From: Chloroflexota bacterium
GTDB taxonomy: Bacteria; Chloroflexota; Dormibacteria; Dormibacterales; Dormibacteraceae
Reading direction: 5' to 3'
NCBI GenBank assembly: GCA_005880175.1
Contig: VBJR01000159.1
Location: 1 to 22,730 of the forward strand
Length of the DNA: 22,730 nucleotides
The notes below the pieces were generated by a model. That model was not told where the DNA came from, did no database searches, and saw only the letters and a list, made by a program, of their open reading frames with translations. The position numbers were made by a program, and so were the translations under genes. Below, one piece after another: positions 14,081 through 21,521 of this stretch (positions are counted from its first letter, which is position 1; every line of letters begins with the position of its first letter).

Positions 14081-15253
14081 ATGACGCAGGTCGCGATCAT
14101 CGGCGCCGGCCCGGCGGGACTGTTCCTCTCCCACCTCCTCGGCCTCCAGGGCATCGACTCGGTCGTCCTCGAGCGCCGCAGCCGCGAGCACGTCGAGCAT
14201 CGCGTGCGGGCCGGCGTGCTGGAGGAGGGCGCCGCCCGGCTGCTGCGCGAGAGCGGGGTCGGGGACCGGATGGACCGCGAGGGCATCCCGCACGCCGGCA
14301 TCCACCTGCACTTCGGCGGCCGGCGCCGGCGCGTGGACTTCCAGGCGCTCTGCGGCCGCGGCATCCTGGTCTACGGCCAGCAGGAGGTCGTGAAGGACCT
14401 GATCGCCGCCCGGGGGGACGCCGGGGGGACGATCCTGTTCGAGGCGGAGGCCCTGCGCATCGACGGCGCCGAGGGCAAGCGGCCTGCGGTCAGGTACCGG
14501 CACGGCGGGGAGGAGTGCCGCCTGGCGGCCGACTTCGTGGCCGGCTGCGACGGCTCCCACGGGATCGGCCGGCAGGCGCTGCCCGCCACCACCACGTACG
14601 AGCACACGTACCCGCACGCGTGGCTGGGCATCCTGGCCCGGACGCCGCCCGTGGTCGAGGAGCTGGTCTACGCCTACCACGGGCGCGGGTTCGCGCTGCA
14701 CAGCCTGCGGTCGCCCGAGCTCAGCCGTCTGTACCTCCAGGTCGAGCCGGACGCGGACCTCGCCGACTGGCCCGAGGACCGCATCTGGTCGGAGCTGCGT
14801 GTGCGCCTGGACGAGCCCGGCCTGCGCCCGGGCGAGATCGTCGAGCGCGGCGTGACCGCGATGCGCGCGCTCGTCGTCGAGCCGATGCAGCGCGGCCGGC
14901 TCTTCCTGGCCGGCGACGCCGCGCACGTCGTGCCGCCCACGGGCGCCAAGGGCATGAACCTGGCGCTGGCCGACGTCGCGGTGCTGGCGCGGGCGCTGGG
15001 CGAGTGGTACCGCTCCGGCTCGCGCGGACCGCTCGACGACTACTCGGCGGAGTGCGCGCCCAGGGTCTGGGCCGCGCAGCGCTTCTCGGCCTTCATGACC
15101 GAGCTGTTGCACCGCGACGCGGACGGCGACCCGTTCGCCCACCGCCTGCGGCTGGCGCAGCTCGCGGACGTCACGGCCTCGCGCGCCGCCGCCACGGCCC
15201 TGGCCGAGGCCTATACGGGGGCGGCCACCCACACGAGAAGGAGAGGAGAGTGA
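14081..15253 (+). CDS. pobA: 4-hydroxybenzoate 3-monooxygenase (p-hydroxybenzoate hydroxylase)
   Basis: Flavoprotein hydroxylase of 390 residues converting 4-hydroxybenzoate, O2 and NAD(P)H to protocatechuate in the cytosol. Seen: FAD motif GAGPAGL (residues 8-14), RAGVLEEG, RVDFQALCGRGILVYGQQEVVKDL, the second FAD motif VAGCDGSHGIGR, the substrate-site stretch YPHAWLGILARTPPVVEELVYAYHGRGFALHSLRS (Tyr equivalent to Tyr201 and Ser-x-Arg as in the Pseudomonas enzyme), and LAGDAAHVVPPTGAKGMNLALADV. Length fits the ~394-residue family. The pyridine-nucleotide helix reads ERRSREHVEHR with His and Glu at positions equivalent to Tyr38 and Leu40 of the NADPH enzyme, suggesting NADH use. Start: ATG 14081 gives the usual MTQVAIIGAGPAG; the GTG at 14069 would add four residues. 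The TGA overlaps the esterase ATG. Confidence 0.92.
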   Translation: MTQVAIIGAGPAGLFLSHLLGLQGIDSVVLERRSREHVEHRVRAGVLEEGAARLLRESGVGDRMDREGIPHAGIHLHFGGRRRRVDFQALCGRGILVYGQQEVVKDLIAARGDAGGTILFEAEALRIDGAEGKRPAVRYRHGGEECRLAADFVAGCDGSHGIGRQALPATTTYEHTYPHAWLGILARTPPVVEELVYAYHGRGFALHSLRSPELSRLYLQVEPDADLADWPEDRIWSELRVRLDEPGLRPGEIVERGVTAMRALVVEPMQRGRLFLAGDAAHVVPPTGAKGMNLALADVAVLARALGEWYRSGSRGPLDDYSAECAPRVWAAQRFSAFMTELLHRDADGDPFAHRLRLAQLADVTASRAAATALAEAYTGAATHTRRRGE

Positions 15254-16914
15254 TGCACCGACCGCGCAGACGGATCACCGGCGGCCTCGCCGGCGGCGGA
15301 GCGGGAGCGCCGGCCGCCACCGCGCTGGCGCCGGTGGCGCAGGCGGCCGTGCGGGCCGACGCGCTCGCCGGCCCGGTCGCGCCCCGGCTCACGTGCGCCG
15401 CGCTGGCGCAGCCCGAGCCGGGCCACGGGGTGCCCGACTTCGGCGCGATCCCCGGCGCGCCGACGCGGGTGAGCTCGGCGGCGGTGGTGGCGGCGACCGC
15501 GACCACGCCCGAGTTCTGCGACGTGAAGGGCTACGTGTCGGCGCAGGTGCAGTTCGAGCTCAAGCTGCCCACGAAGACGTGGCAGGGCCGCTACCTGCAG
15601 AACGGCTGCGGCGGCTTCTGCGGCGCCGTCGGGCAGACGGGGTTCCCGTCCTGCGACGTCCAGCCCGGCGGCGACTTCGCCGTGTCGGCGACGAACGACG
15701 GCCACTCGGGGGCCGGCTTCGACGCGCTGTGGGCGGCGACGGACGAGCAGGAGCGCGTGGACCTGGGCTCGCGCGCCGTCCACGTGGTGTCGGTCGCCTC
15801 GAAGGCGATCATCCGGGCGTTCTACGGCATCGCCCCGCAGCGCTCGTACTTCATGGGCTGCTCGGACGGCGGCCGCGAGGCGCTCATGGAGGCCCAGCGG
15901 TTCCCCGCCGACTTCGACGGCATCGTGGCCGGCGCGCCGGCCAACGTCTGGGGCCCGCTGAACGGCGAGTTCCAGGTCTGGGTGGCCCGGATCAACACGG
16001 ACGCGCAGGGCAACTCGATCCTGACCCCGGCCAAGCTGCCGGCGCTGCACGCGGCCGCGATCGCCTCGTGCGACGGCGTTGACGGCCTGGTCGACGGCCA
16101 GATCGACGACCCCCGGGCGTGCCGCTTCGACCCCGCCTCCATCCAGTGCGCGGCCGGGACCGACCAGCCGGCGTGCCTGACCCCGGCCCAGGTGGACGTC
16201 GTCCGCCAGGCGTACGGCGGCCCGGTGGACGCCCGCGGCCGGCACCTGTACCCGGGCGGCGAGCCGGTCGGCTCCGAGCTGGCCTGGGCGGGCTGGTTCG
16301 TGACGCCGCCCGGCGCGCCCGGCATCGGCCCGCTGATCGGCGACAACTACCTGAAGTACTCGGCGTTTCCGATCGGGCAGCCGACCTCGTCGGTGCAGGA
16401 CTGGACGTTCGACGTGGCCGGCTTCAACCGGCTGCGCCAGGAGGGCCGCGTCTTCAACTCGACGAACGCTGACCTCAGCGCGTTCCGGAACCGGGGCGGC
16501 AAGCTGCTCCTGTGGCAGGGCTGGGCGGACCAGGCGATCCCGCCTACGACGGTCACGACGTACTACCAGGCGGTGCGGGACCGCATGGGCGGCCTGACGG
16601 CGACGCAGCGGTTCGCGCGCCTGTTCATGTTCCCGTCGGTCAACCACTGCGGCGGCGGCTTCGGCCCCAACCAGTTCGACCTGGTGGACCCGATCGTGCA
16701 CTGGGTCGAGCGGGGCGAGGCGCCGGCCCGGATCCTCGCCACGCAGACCGGCGCGACCGGGAACGTGGTGCGGACCCGTCCGGTCTTCGCGTACCCGGAG
16801 CGGGCCCGGTACACCGGCACGGGCAGCATCGACGACGCGGCCAACTTCGTGGGCGTCATGCCGGCGCACGCGCCGGACGACCACTTCAACTGGGTCGGCA
16901 ACGACCTGTTCTGA
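15253..16914 (+). CDS. secreted tannase/feruloyl esterase family hydrolase
   Basis: Exported alpha/beta-hydrolase of 553 residues, tannase family (PF07519: tannase, feruloyl esterase B, MHETase). The N-terminus has a basic start (HRPRRR), an Ala/Gly-rich hydrophobic stretch and AQAA, a likely signal cleavage region. The family's CS-D-HC triad is complete: C203-S204 in GCSDGGRE, D426 in GWADQAIPP, H465-C466 in VNHCGGG, where the two Cys form a disulfide next to the active site. A cysteine-rich lid region (about 270-320) is present. It should hydrolyse esters of aromatic acids such as hydroxycinnamates, gallate or hydroxybenzoates outside the cell. The ATG overlaps the pobA stop (TGATG), with GGAGAGGAG upstream, so its product plausibly feeds the importer and PobA. 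The exact ester is unknown. Confidence 0.88.
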   Translation: MHRPRRRITGGLAGGGAGAPAATALAPVAQAAVRADALAGPVAPRLTCAALAQPEPGHGVPDFGAIPGAPTRVSSAAVVAATATTPEFCDVKGYVSAQVQFELKLPTKTWQGRYLQNGCGGFCGAVGQTGFPSCDVQPGGDFAVSATNDGHSGAGFDALWAATDEQERVDLGSRAVHVVSVASKAIIRAFYGIAPQRSYFMGCSDGGREALMEAQRFPADFDGIVAGAPANVWGPLNGEFQVWVARINTDAQGNSILTPAKLPALHAAAIASCDGVDGLVDGQIDDPRACRFDPASIQCAAGTDQPACLTPAQVDVVRQAYGGPVDARGRHLYPGGEPVGSELAWAGWFVTPPGAPGIGPLIGDNYLKYSAFPIGQPTSSVQDWTFDVAGFNRLRQEGRVFNSTNADLSAFRNRGGKLLLWQGWADQAIPPTTVTTYYQAVRDRMGGLTATQRFARLFMFPSVNHCGGGFGPNQFDLVDPIVHWVERGEAPARILATQTGATGNVVRTRPVFAYPERARYTGTGSIDDAANFVGVMPAHAPDDHFNWVGNDLF

Positions 16915-16927
16915 GCTCCGGATCGTC

Positions 16928-16959
16928 GGAGTCGGGCTGGCGCCGTCCAGCCCGACTCC
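16928..16959. terminator. strong bidirectional terminator hairpin
   Basis: A perfect 13-bp stem (16928-16940 with 16947-16959) closes a 6-base loop (CGCCGT), 13 bp after the esterase stop and 15 bp before the stop of the opposing expansin gene. No long T-run, but size, position and perfection make it a convincing shared terminator. Confidence 0.8.
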
Positions 16960-16974
16960 CCGGAAGCTCCAGGC

Positions 16975-17854
16975 TCAGCTCGTCGTGTAGCTGACGCGCG
17001 TGTACGGCACGTTGCACTGGGGCTGGCAGCTGGCCGGCAGTGAGAACGTGTACACACGTCCGTTGTTGATCAGCGCGTCGGTCACGTCGTGCACGCGGAT
17101 CATGAACTGCGTGCCGGCCTGGACAGTCGGCAGCAGGACGAACGCCTCGCCCATGTCGCCGTCCATCTGCGCGGCGTGCCAGGTGCCCGCCTGGAAGTAC
17201 TCGACGCTGTGGATGCCATTGGGAAGGTGCGAGATCGAGGCCGCGCCCCACCACACCTGCGCGCTCTGCAGGAAGCCGATGTTGATGTCGCCGCTGAAGC
17301 TCGGCGCCGGGATGAACTGCCAGGAGATGTGCCGGTTGTTCCAGTGGGCGGGGTCCATGTCGCCGACGGGGACCCCGTTCTGCAGGAACTTGTTCAGCGA
17401 CGCGTGCGCCAGGTCGAGGTGGTTCGGGTCGTCCCGGCACCAGGCGTTGCCGTCGGCGCAGCTGTCCGCCACGATCATGTTGAGCGTGGCGCCGTCGTAC
17501 TTGTCGGTCACGAACGAGCCGTTGCGGCAGAACGGCTGGTTGGGCGCGCCGTCGTTGGTGCCGGTGCAGAAGTCGCCGATGGTCACCTGCACCCAGCGGC
17601 CGCAGTTGTGCCCGTTGTTCCACATGCCGATGCGCGGATCGCCCGCGGGCAGCGGCCGCTGGGAGAAGCTGTAGTCGCAGTGCGGACTGGGGCAGGCCAC
17701 AGCCACCGTAGGGCTGGCCCAGAGCGTCGAACCAGGTGGCGTTTCCGGTCACCGTCGCGGCGCTGGCAGTGGTCGGAACGAAGGCGGCCAGCACGAGCGC
17801 GCAGGCCACCAGGGCACTGCGAATGGCCAGCCGGAACCGGCGGACAACGACCAT
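16975..17854 (-). pseudogene. secreted expansin-like protein, broken by internal deletion/frameshift
   Basis: Two frames make one protein. From the ATG at 17854: a signal peptide (VVVRRFRLAIRSALVACALVLAAF...TASA) and the mature start ATVTGNATWFDALGQPYGGCGLPQ. The frame then changes near 17676-17690 and continues as SPHCDYSFSQRPLPAGDPRIGMWNNGHNCGRW to the stop at 16975. The second part holds the rest of the RlpA/expansin double-psi barrel (VADSCADGNAWCRDDPNHLDLAHASLNKF, with the HLDL motif) and a CBM63-like domain (ISWQFIPAPSFSGDINIGF...VWWGAASISHLPNGIHSVEYF...IRVHDVTDALINNGRVYTF). Relatives carry about 12-17 more residues at the junction, so a short deletion is likely. Expansins loosen plant cell walls without hydrolysis. 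A product from the GTG at 17706 would lack a signal peptide. Assembly error is possible. Confidence 0.72.
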
Positions 17855-17881
17855 GATCTTCAACCCCCAAATGAATGATCG

Positions 17882-17895
17882 TGGGAACGCTCCCA
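17882..17895. promoter_or_regulatory. CelR/CebR-type operator (TGGGAACGCTCCCA)
   Basis: This 14-bp site differs at one position from TGGGAGCGCTCCCA, the operator of the LacI-family cellulose regulators CebR (Streptomyces) and CelR (Thermobifida). It lies 27 bp before the expansin ATG and touches the candidate -10 box, as expected for repression lifted by cellobiose. Confidence 0.7.
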
Positions 17896-17923
17896 CAGTA
17901 CCGGCTCCGTCCCGGCCCCACAA
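17895..17923 (-). promoter_or_regulatory. candidate promoter of the expansin-like gene
   Basis: On the minus strand TTGTGG (17918-17923) and TACTGT (17895-17900) are separated by 17 bases, and the -10 box overlaps the edge of the CelR/CebR-type operator. Confidence 0.45.
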
Positions 17924-17940
17924 TATTCGAGGCTGGCGAG

Positions 17941-17976
17941 CCGGCCCCGGCGGGCCCGGAGCGGGCGCCGGGCCGG
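17941..17976. repeat. GC-rich imperfect inverted repeat in the divergent intergenic region
   Basis: CCGGCCCCGGC (17941-17951) pairs with GCCGGGCCGG (17967-17976) with one bulged base across 15 bases, 24 bp before the reductase start. It may fold in the leader or be base-composition noise. Nothing else is evident in this 145-bp gap besides the expansin control sites. Confidence 0.25.
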
Positions 17977-17999
17977 CCGGGGTGGCAATATCAACAGGC

Positions 18000-19215
18000 G
18001 TGAGTTTTAGAAACGGCGTCCGGCGCCGCGTCGTGATCGCCGGCGCGGGCCTGGCCGGCGCGACGGCCGCGCTGACGCTGCGCCGCCTGGGCTTCGACGG
18101 TCCGGTGACGCTCGTCGGCGAGGAGTCGCGCCCGCCGTACCACCGGCCGCCCCTGTCGAAGACCTACCTGCGCGGGGAGGAGCAGCTGGACACGGTGTTC
18201 GTCGCGGCCGCCGAGGAGTACGCCCACCAGGGCGTGGAGCTGCGCACGGCCACCCGCGTGGCCCGCCTGGACGCCCGGCTCAAGCAGGTCGAGCTCGACG
18301 CCGGCACCGGCGGGCCCTACGAGCGGCTGCCCTACGACCGCCTCCTGGTAGCTGCGGACGCTCGACGAGTCCGACCGGCTCCGCGCCGAGGCCCGGCCCG
18401 GCCGGCGGGCCGTCGTCGTCGGGATGGGCTTCATCGGCTGCGAGGTGGCCGCGTCCCTGCGCCAGCTCGGCCTGGAGGTGGCCGCCGTCCTGCCCCGCCG
18501 GATGCCGCTGGAGCGCGTCCTCGGGCCGCGGGTCGGCGCCGTCCTGGCCGACGTCCACCGGGAGCACGGCGTGGACCTGGTGGCCGAGGATTCGGTGGCC
18601 GCGTTCGAGGGCGACGGCCGGGTGGAGCGGGTGCGCACGAAGGGAGGACGGACGCTGGAGTGCGACTTCGCGGTCGTCGGCGTCGGCGTCATCCCCAACG
18701 CGGAGCTGCTGGAGCTGGCCGGCGCGGCCGTGGCGAACGGGGTCCTGGTGGACCCCCGCTGCCGGACGACGCTGCCCGACGTGTACGCCGCCGGCGACGT
18801 CGCCAACCACTGGCACCCGCTGTTCGGCCGCGTCCGGGTCGAGCACTGGAACAACGCCTTCCAGCAGGGCGAGGCGGCCGCGAGGTCGCTCCTCGACGAG
18901 GGCGAGGACTACGACTACCTGCACTCGTTCTGGTCCGAGCAGTACGAGCACAGGATCGAGTACCTGGGGCTGGCCGATCGCTGGGACGACGTCGTGCTCC
19001 GGGGCGCGCCGGCCAGTCGCGAGTTCCTGGCGTTCTACCTGCGCGACGGCGCGGTCCGGGCCGCGTTCGGGCTCGACCGCGGGGGCGACCCCGAGGACCC
19101 GGCCGACGACGGCGAGCTGAAGGCCTGCGCGCCGCTGATCCACGACGGCGTCCCGGTGGACTCCGCGCGGCTTGCGGACGAGTCCGTGGGCCTCGCGTCA
19201 TTACATTCTTGTTAG
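18000..19215 (+). pseudogene. ferredoxin-reductase-type FAD/NAD(P)H oxidoreductase, broken by internal deletion/frameshift
   Basis: From GTG 18000 the first frame gives RRRVVIAGAGLAGATAALTLRRLGFDG, ESRPPYHRPPLSKTYLRGEE and ends its recognisable part at PYDRLLVA (to ~18351). The next frame begins at 18352 with LRTLDESDRLRAEARPGRRAVVVGMGFIGCEVAASL (NAD-binding GxGxxG), CDFAVVGVGVIPN, DVYAAGDVANHWHP and a Reductase_C-like end (HSFWSEQYEHRIEYLGL...FLAFYLRDGAVRAAFGL). In relatives 'LLVATG.' and '.YLRTLDD' are separated by about 20 residues, which are missing. Intact members shuttle electrons from NAD(P)H to ferredoxins serving cytochrome P450s or Rieske dioxygenases; no such partner is in the window. 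The second frame has an ATG at 18424 but would lack the FAD domain. Ribosome site unclear. Assembly error is possible. Confidence 0.75.
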
Positions 19216-19276
19216 ATACGACTACGGGATCGTTCGCGCCCCACTGAGCACCGGGCTCCGCCGCTCCAAAACCGGG

Positions 19277-19282
19277 TAGCGT
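19277..19282 (+). promoter_or_regulatory. -10 box of a probably leaderless transcript
   Basis: TAGCGT (19277-19282) ends six bases before the GTG at 19289 and no Shine-Dalgarno lies between, the usual layout of actinobacterial leaderless mRNAs. No convincing -35 box. Confidence 0.5.
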
Positions 19283-19288
19283 TCCTCC

Positions 19289-20014
19289 GTGTCGGTCAGC
19301 GAGGCCAACGACGCGTCGGGCCGCACGGGCTTCGATCGCGAGGTCGAGCGGTTGGCCCTCCTCGAAGATCCCGTCCGCCGCGCGCTCTATCGGCACGTGG
19401 TCCGGCAGGGCGACTACGTCAGCCGCGACGACGCCGCCACCGCGCTCGGCATCGCCCGCGGGCTGGCGGCCTTCCACCTGGACAAGCTGGCCCACGAGGA
19501 CCTGCTCGAGTTCATCTACCGGCGGCCCGACGGGCGCACGGGTCCCGGCGCCGGCCGCCCCGCCAAGCTGTACCGGCGCTCCCGGCAGGAGGTCGCGATC
19601 AGCCTGCCCCACCGCGACTACCGGCTGCTCGCGGACCTGCTCGCCGCCGCCCTCGCCCCGGCCGCGCCGGAGGACGTCCGCGAGCGGTTCGTCGAGGGCG
19701 CGCACCGGAGCGGCGCCGAGCTCGCGGCGGACGCCCGGCGCCTGGCCGGGCGCCGGCCCAGCCGGCGGCGCCTGGTCGAGGTCGGCCTGGAGGTGCTGCG
19801 GCGGCAGGGCTTCGATCCCTACGCGTGCGGGGGCGAGGTGACGCTCCGCAACTGCCCCTTCGAGGCGGTCGCCCGCGCCCATCCGGCCCTGGTCTGCCCC
19901 ATGAACCGGGCGCTGGTGGAGGGCTTCGTGGAGGCCCTCAACGTGCGCGGCATGTCGGTGACGTGCGAGCCGGGCCGCGACGGCTGCTGCGTGACGCTGC
20001 GCTTCGACTCCTGA
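19289..20014 (+). CDS. winged-helix regulator with C-terminal Cys-rich (possible Fe-S) domain
   Basis: Transcriptional regulator of 241 residues, of the COG2345 ArsR/SufR-like type. The N-terminal HTH (about 20-75) reads LALLEDPVRRALYRHVVRQGDYVSRDDAATALGIARGLAAFHLDKLAHEDLLEF, followed by a wing with GRPAKLYRR. The C-terminal part carries Cys180, 189, 203, 226, 233 and 234 in NCPFEAVARAHPALVCPMN and VTCEPGRDGCCVTLRF. SufR-like proteins bind an Fe-S cluster with cysteines in this region and repress suf or other genes when loaded; the spacing here is similar, not identical, so cluster binding is inference. The start GTG at 19289 follows a -10 box by six bases. It lies 73 bp after the broken reductase gene; whether it regulates it is unknown. 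Confidence 0.82.
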   Translation: MSVSEANDASGRTGFDREVERLALLEDPVRRALYRHVVRQGDYVSRDDAATALGIARGLAAFHLDKLAHEDLLEFIYRRPDGRTGPGAGRPAKLYRRSRQEVAISLPHRDYRLLADLLAAALAPAAPEDVRERFVEGAHRSGAELAADARRLAGRRPSRRRLVEVGLEVLRRQGFDPYACGGEVTLRNCPFEAVARAHPALVCPMNRALVEGFVEALNVRGMSVTCEPGRDGCCVTLRFDS

Positions 20015-20022
20015 GCCGCCCC

Positions 20023-20038
20023 CGCCGGTCCGCCGGCG
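20023..20038 (+). terminator. short hairpin after the Cys-rich regulator
   Basis: CGCCGG (20023-20028), loop TCCG, CCGGCG (20033-20038): a perfect 6-bp stem nine bases after the stop. Confidence 0.35.
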
Positions 20039-20059
20039 TCTCGCCCCGCGCTCGGCCGT

Positions 20060-20072
20060 GGATTGTAAATCC
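20060..20072. promoter_or_regulatory. inverted repeat in AT-rich leader of the histidine kinase
   Basis: GGATT (20060-20064) and AATCC (20068-20072) surround GTA, followed by GATAATAAAA (from 20080), the likely -10 region. No clear -35 box is seen. Confidence 0.3.
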
Positions 20073-20102
20073 AGTCGCCGATAATAAAAGAACGCAGGGG
20101 TC

Positions 20103-21503
20103 ATGGTTCATCGCGGACGGGCGACGCACCCCACGCTCAGCCTCAGGACCCGCCTGACGCTGATCTGGTCGGCCATCTCTCTCCTCGTGCTCATCGGCCT
20201 GGAGCTGGTGACGATCGCGGTGCTGAACGCCCAGACCGACGGCACCGTGGACCGCGACCTGGCTCTGGAGGTGCGGCAGTACCAGCAGGTGGTGGCGGGC
20301 GCCGCCGACCCGGCCGACTTCCGGGCCCGGGCCCAGGCGTTCCTGCAGCAGGACCGCGACAGCGGCGCTGGGTTCGCGGCCGTGTACCTGATCCAGTTCC
20401 CTGACGGCTCCCGGCTGACCAACACCGGCGACGTCGCGATCCAGGCGACCATGGCGAACGCCGCGGCGACCCCAGGCCAGCCGGTCACCACGCACGATCC
20501 GCGCGCCGGCGACCTCCGGCTGGTCGCGATCCCCGTGGACCAGGACGGACGCCGGATCGCCGACGTGTCGATCGCCGTCCCGCTGGGAGGCGTGCAGTCC
20601 GCGCTCGGCGCCCCGCTTGGTCCGCTGCTGATCGGGAACGCGCTGCTTGTCGTGCTCGGCGCGATCCTGGCCCACGCGGTGATCGGGCGCGCCCTGGCCC
20701 CGGTGCGTGACATCACGCGGACGGCTGCCGTCATCACGGACGGGGACCTGAGCCGGCGCATCGGCTACCGGGGGCCCCGCGACGAGGTGGGCAACCTGGC
20801 GGAGACGTTCGACGCGATGCTCGGCCGCCTGCAGAGCGGCTTCCAGCAGCGCCAGTCGTTCTACGCGCTGGCGTCCCACGAGCTGCGCACGCCGCTGACG
20901 ATCGTGCGCGGGCACCTGGACATCCTGCGCCGGGCCTCCCGCCCGAGCCCGTCCGACATCCGGGACACGCTGGACATCGTGCTCCAGGAGGTGGACCGGA
21001 TCTCGGTGGACGTCGGCGACATGCTGCTGCTGGGCAGGATGCTGCTCGGCCAGCCGGGGCCGCGCCGGCCGGTGGACGCCGTGGACGTCCTGGCCAGCGT
21101 GCACCGCAAGGCGCGCGGGCTGGCCGCGCGCGACTGGCGGGTGGACGCGGAGGCCCCGGTGCCGGTGCTGGCCGACCCCGAGCAGCTGGGCCGGGCGCTG
21201 CTCAACCTGGTGACCAACGCGCTCCGGCACACGCGGGACGGCGACCTGGTGCGGCTGACGGCCCGGACGACCGACGGTTGGGCCGAGATCGAGGTGGCGG
21301 ACTCGGGCCAGGGGATCGCGGCGGCGGACCTGCCGCACGTGTTCGACCCGTGGTACCGGGCCGGCCGGCGCGACGGGAAGGTCGGCGGCCTGGGGCTCGT
21401 CATCGTCCGGGAGGTCGCGCTGGCCCACGGCGGCCGCGTGGAGGTGGCCAGCCGGGTGGGTGGGGGCACCGCGTTCACGATCCGGCTCCCGCTCGATCGC
21501 TGA
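20103..21503 (+). CDS. orphan HAMP-domain sensor histidine kinase
   Basis: Membrane sensor kinase of 466 residues. Layout: first membrane segment about residues 17-42 (LTLIWSAISLLVLIGLELVTIAVLN), extracellular sensor region about 43-172, second membrane segment about 174-196 (LLIGNALLVVLGAILAHAVIG), HAMP about 197-250, HisKA with H259 (LASHELRTPLTIVRGH), and HATPase_c with N box LLNLVTNALRHT, G1 VADSGQGI, F-like VFDPWY and G2 GGLGLVIV. It autophosphorylates at H259 and should pass phosphate to an OmpR-type regulator. No regulator gene is adjacent: the upstream gene is a Cys-rich HTH protein and the downstream gene is on the other strand. The ATG at 20103 has only a GGGG stretch as ribosome site. 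The signal is unknown. Confidence 0.9.
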   Translation: MVHRGRATHPTLSLRTRLTLIWSAISLLVLIGLELVTIAVLNAQTDGTVDRDLALEVRQYQQVVAGAADPADFRARAQAFLQQDRDSGAGFAAVYLIQFPDGSRLTNTGDVAIQATMANAAATPGQPVTTHDPRAGDLRLVAIPVDQDGRRIADVSIAVPLGGVQSALGAPLGPLLIGNALLVVLGAILAHAVIGRALAPVRDITRTAAVITDGDLSRRIGYRGPRDEVGNLAETFDAMLGRLQSGFQQRQSFYALASHELRTPLTIVRGHLDILRRASRPSPSDIRDTLDIVLQEVDRISVDVGDMLLLGRMLLGQPGPRRPVDAVDVLASVHRKARGLAARDWRVDAEAPVPVLADPEQLGRALLNLVTNALRHTRDGDLVRLTARTTDGWAEIEVADSGQGIAAADLPHVFDPWYRAGRRDGKVGGLGLVIVREVALAHGGRVEVASRVGGGTAFTIRLPLDR

Positions 21504-21521
21504 TCGAACCGAGAGCTCGGC

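Noticed and set aside
15211..16884. 557-codon open frame on the minus strand
   Set aside because: Complete overlap with the tannase-family gene, which has a full catalytic triad and signal peptide; the antisense frame shows only His/Arg/Ala-rich shadow sequence.
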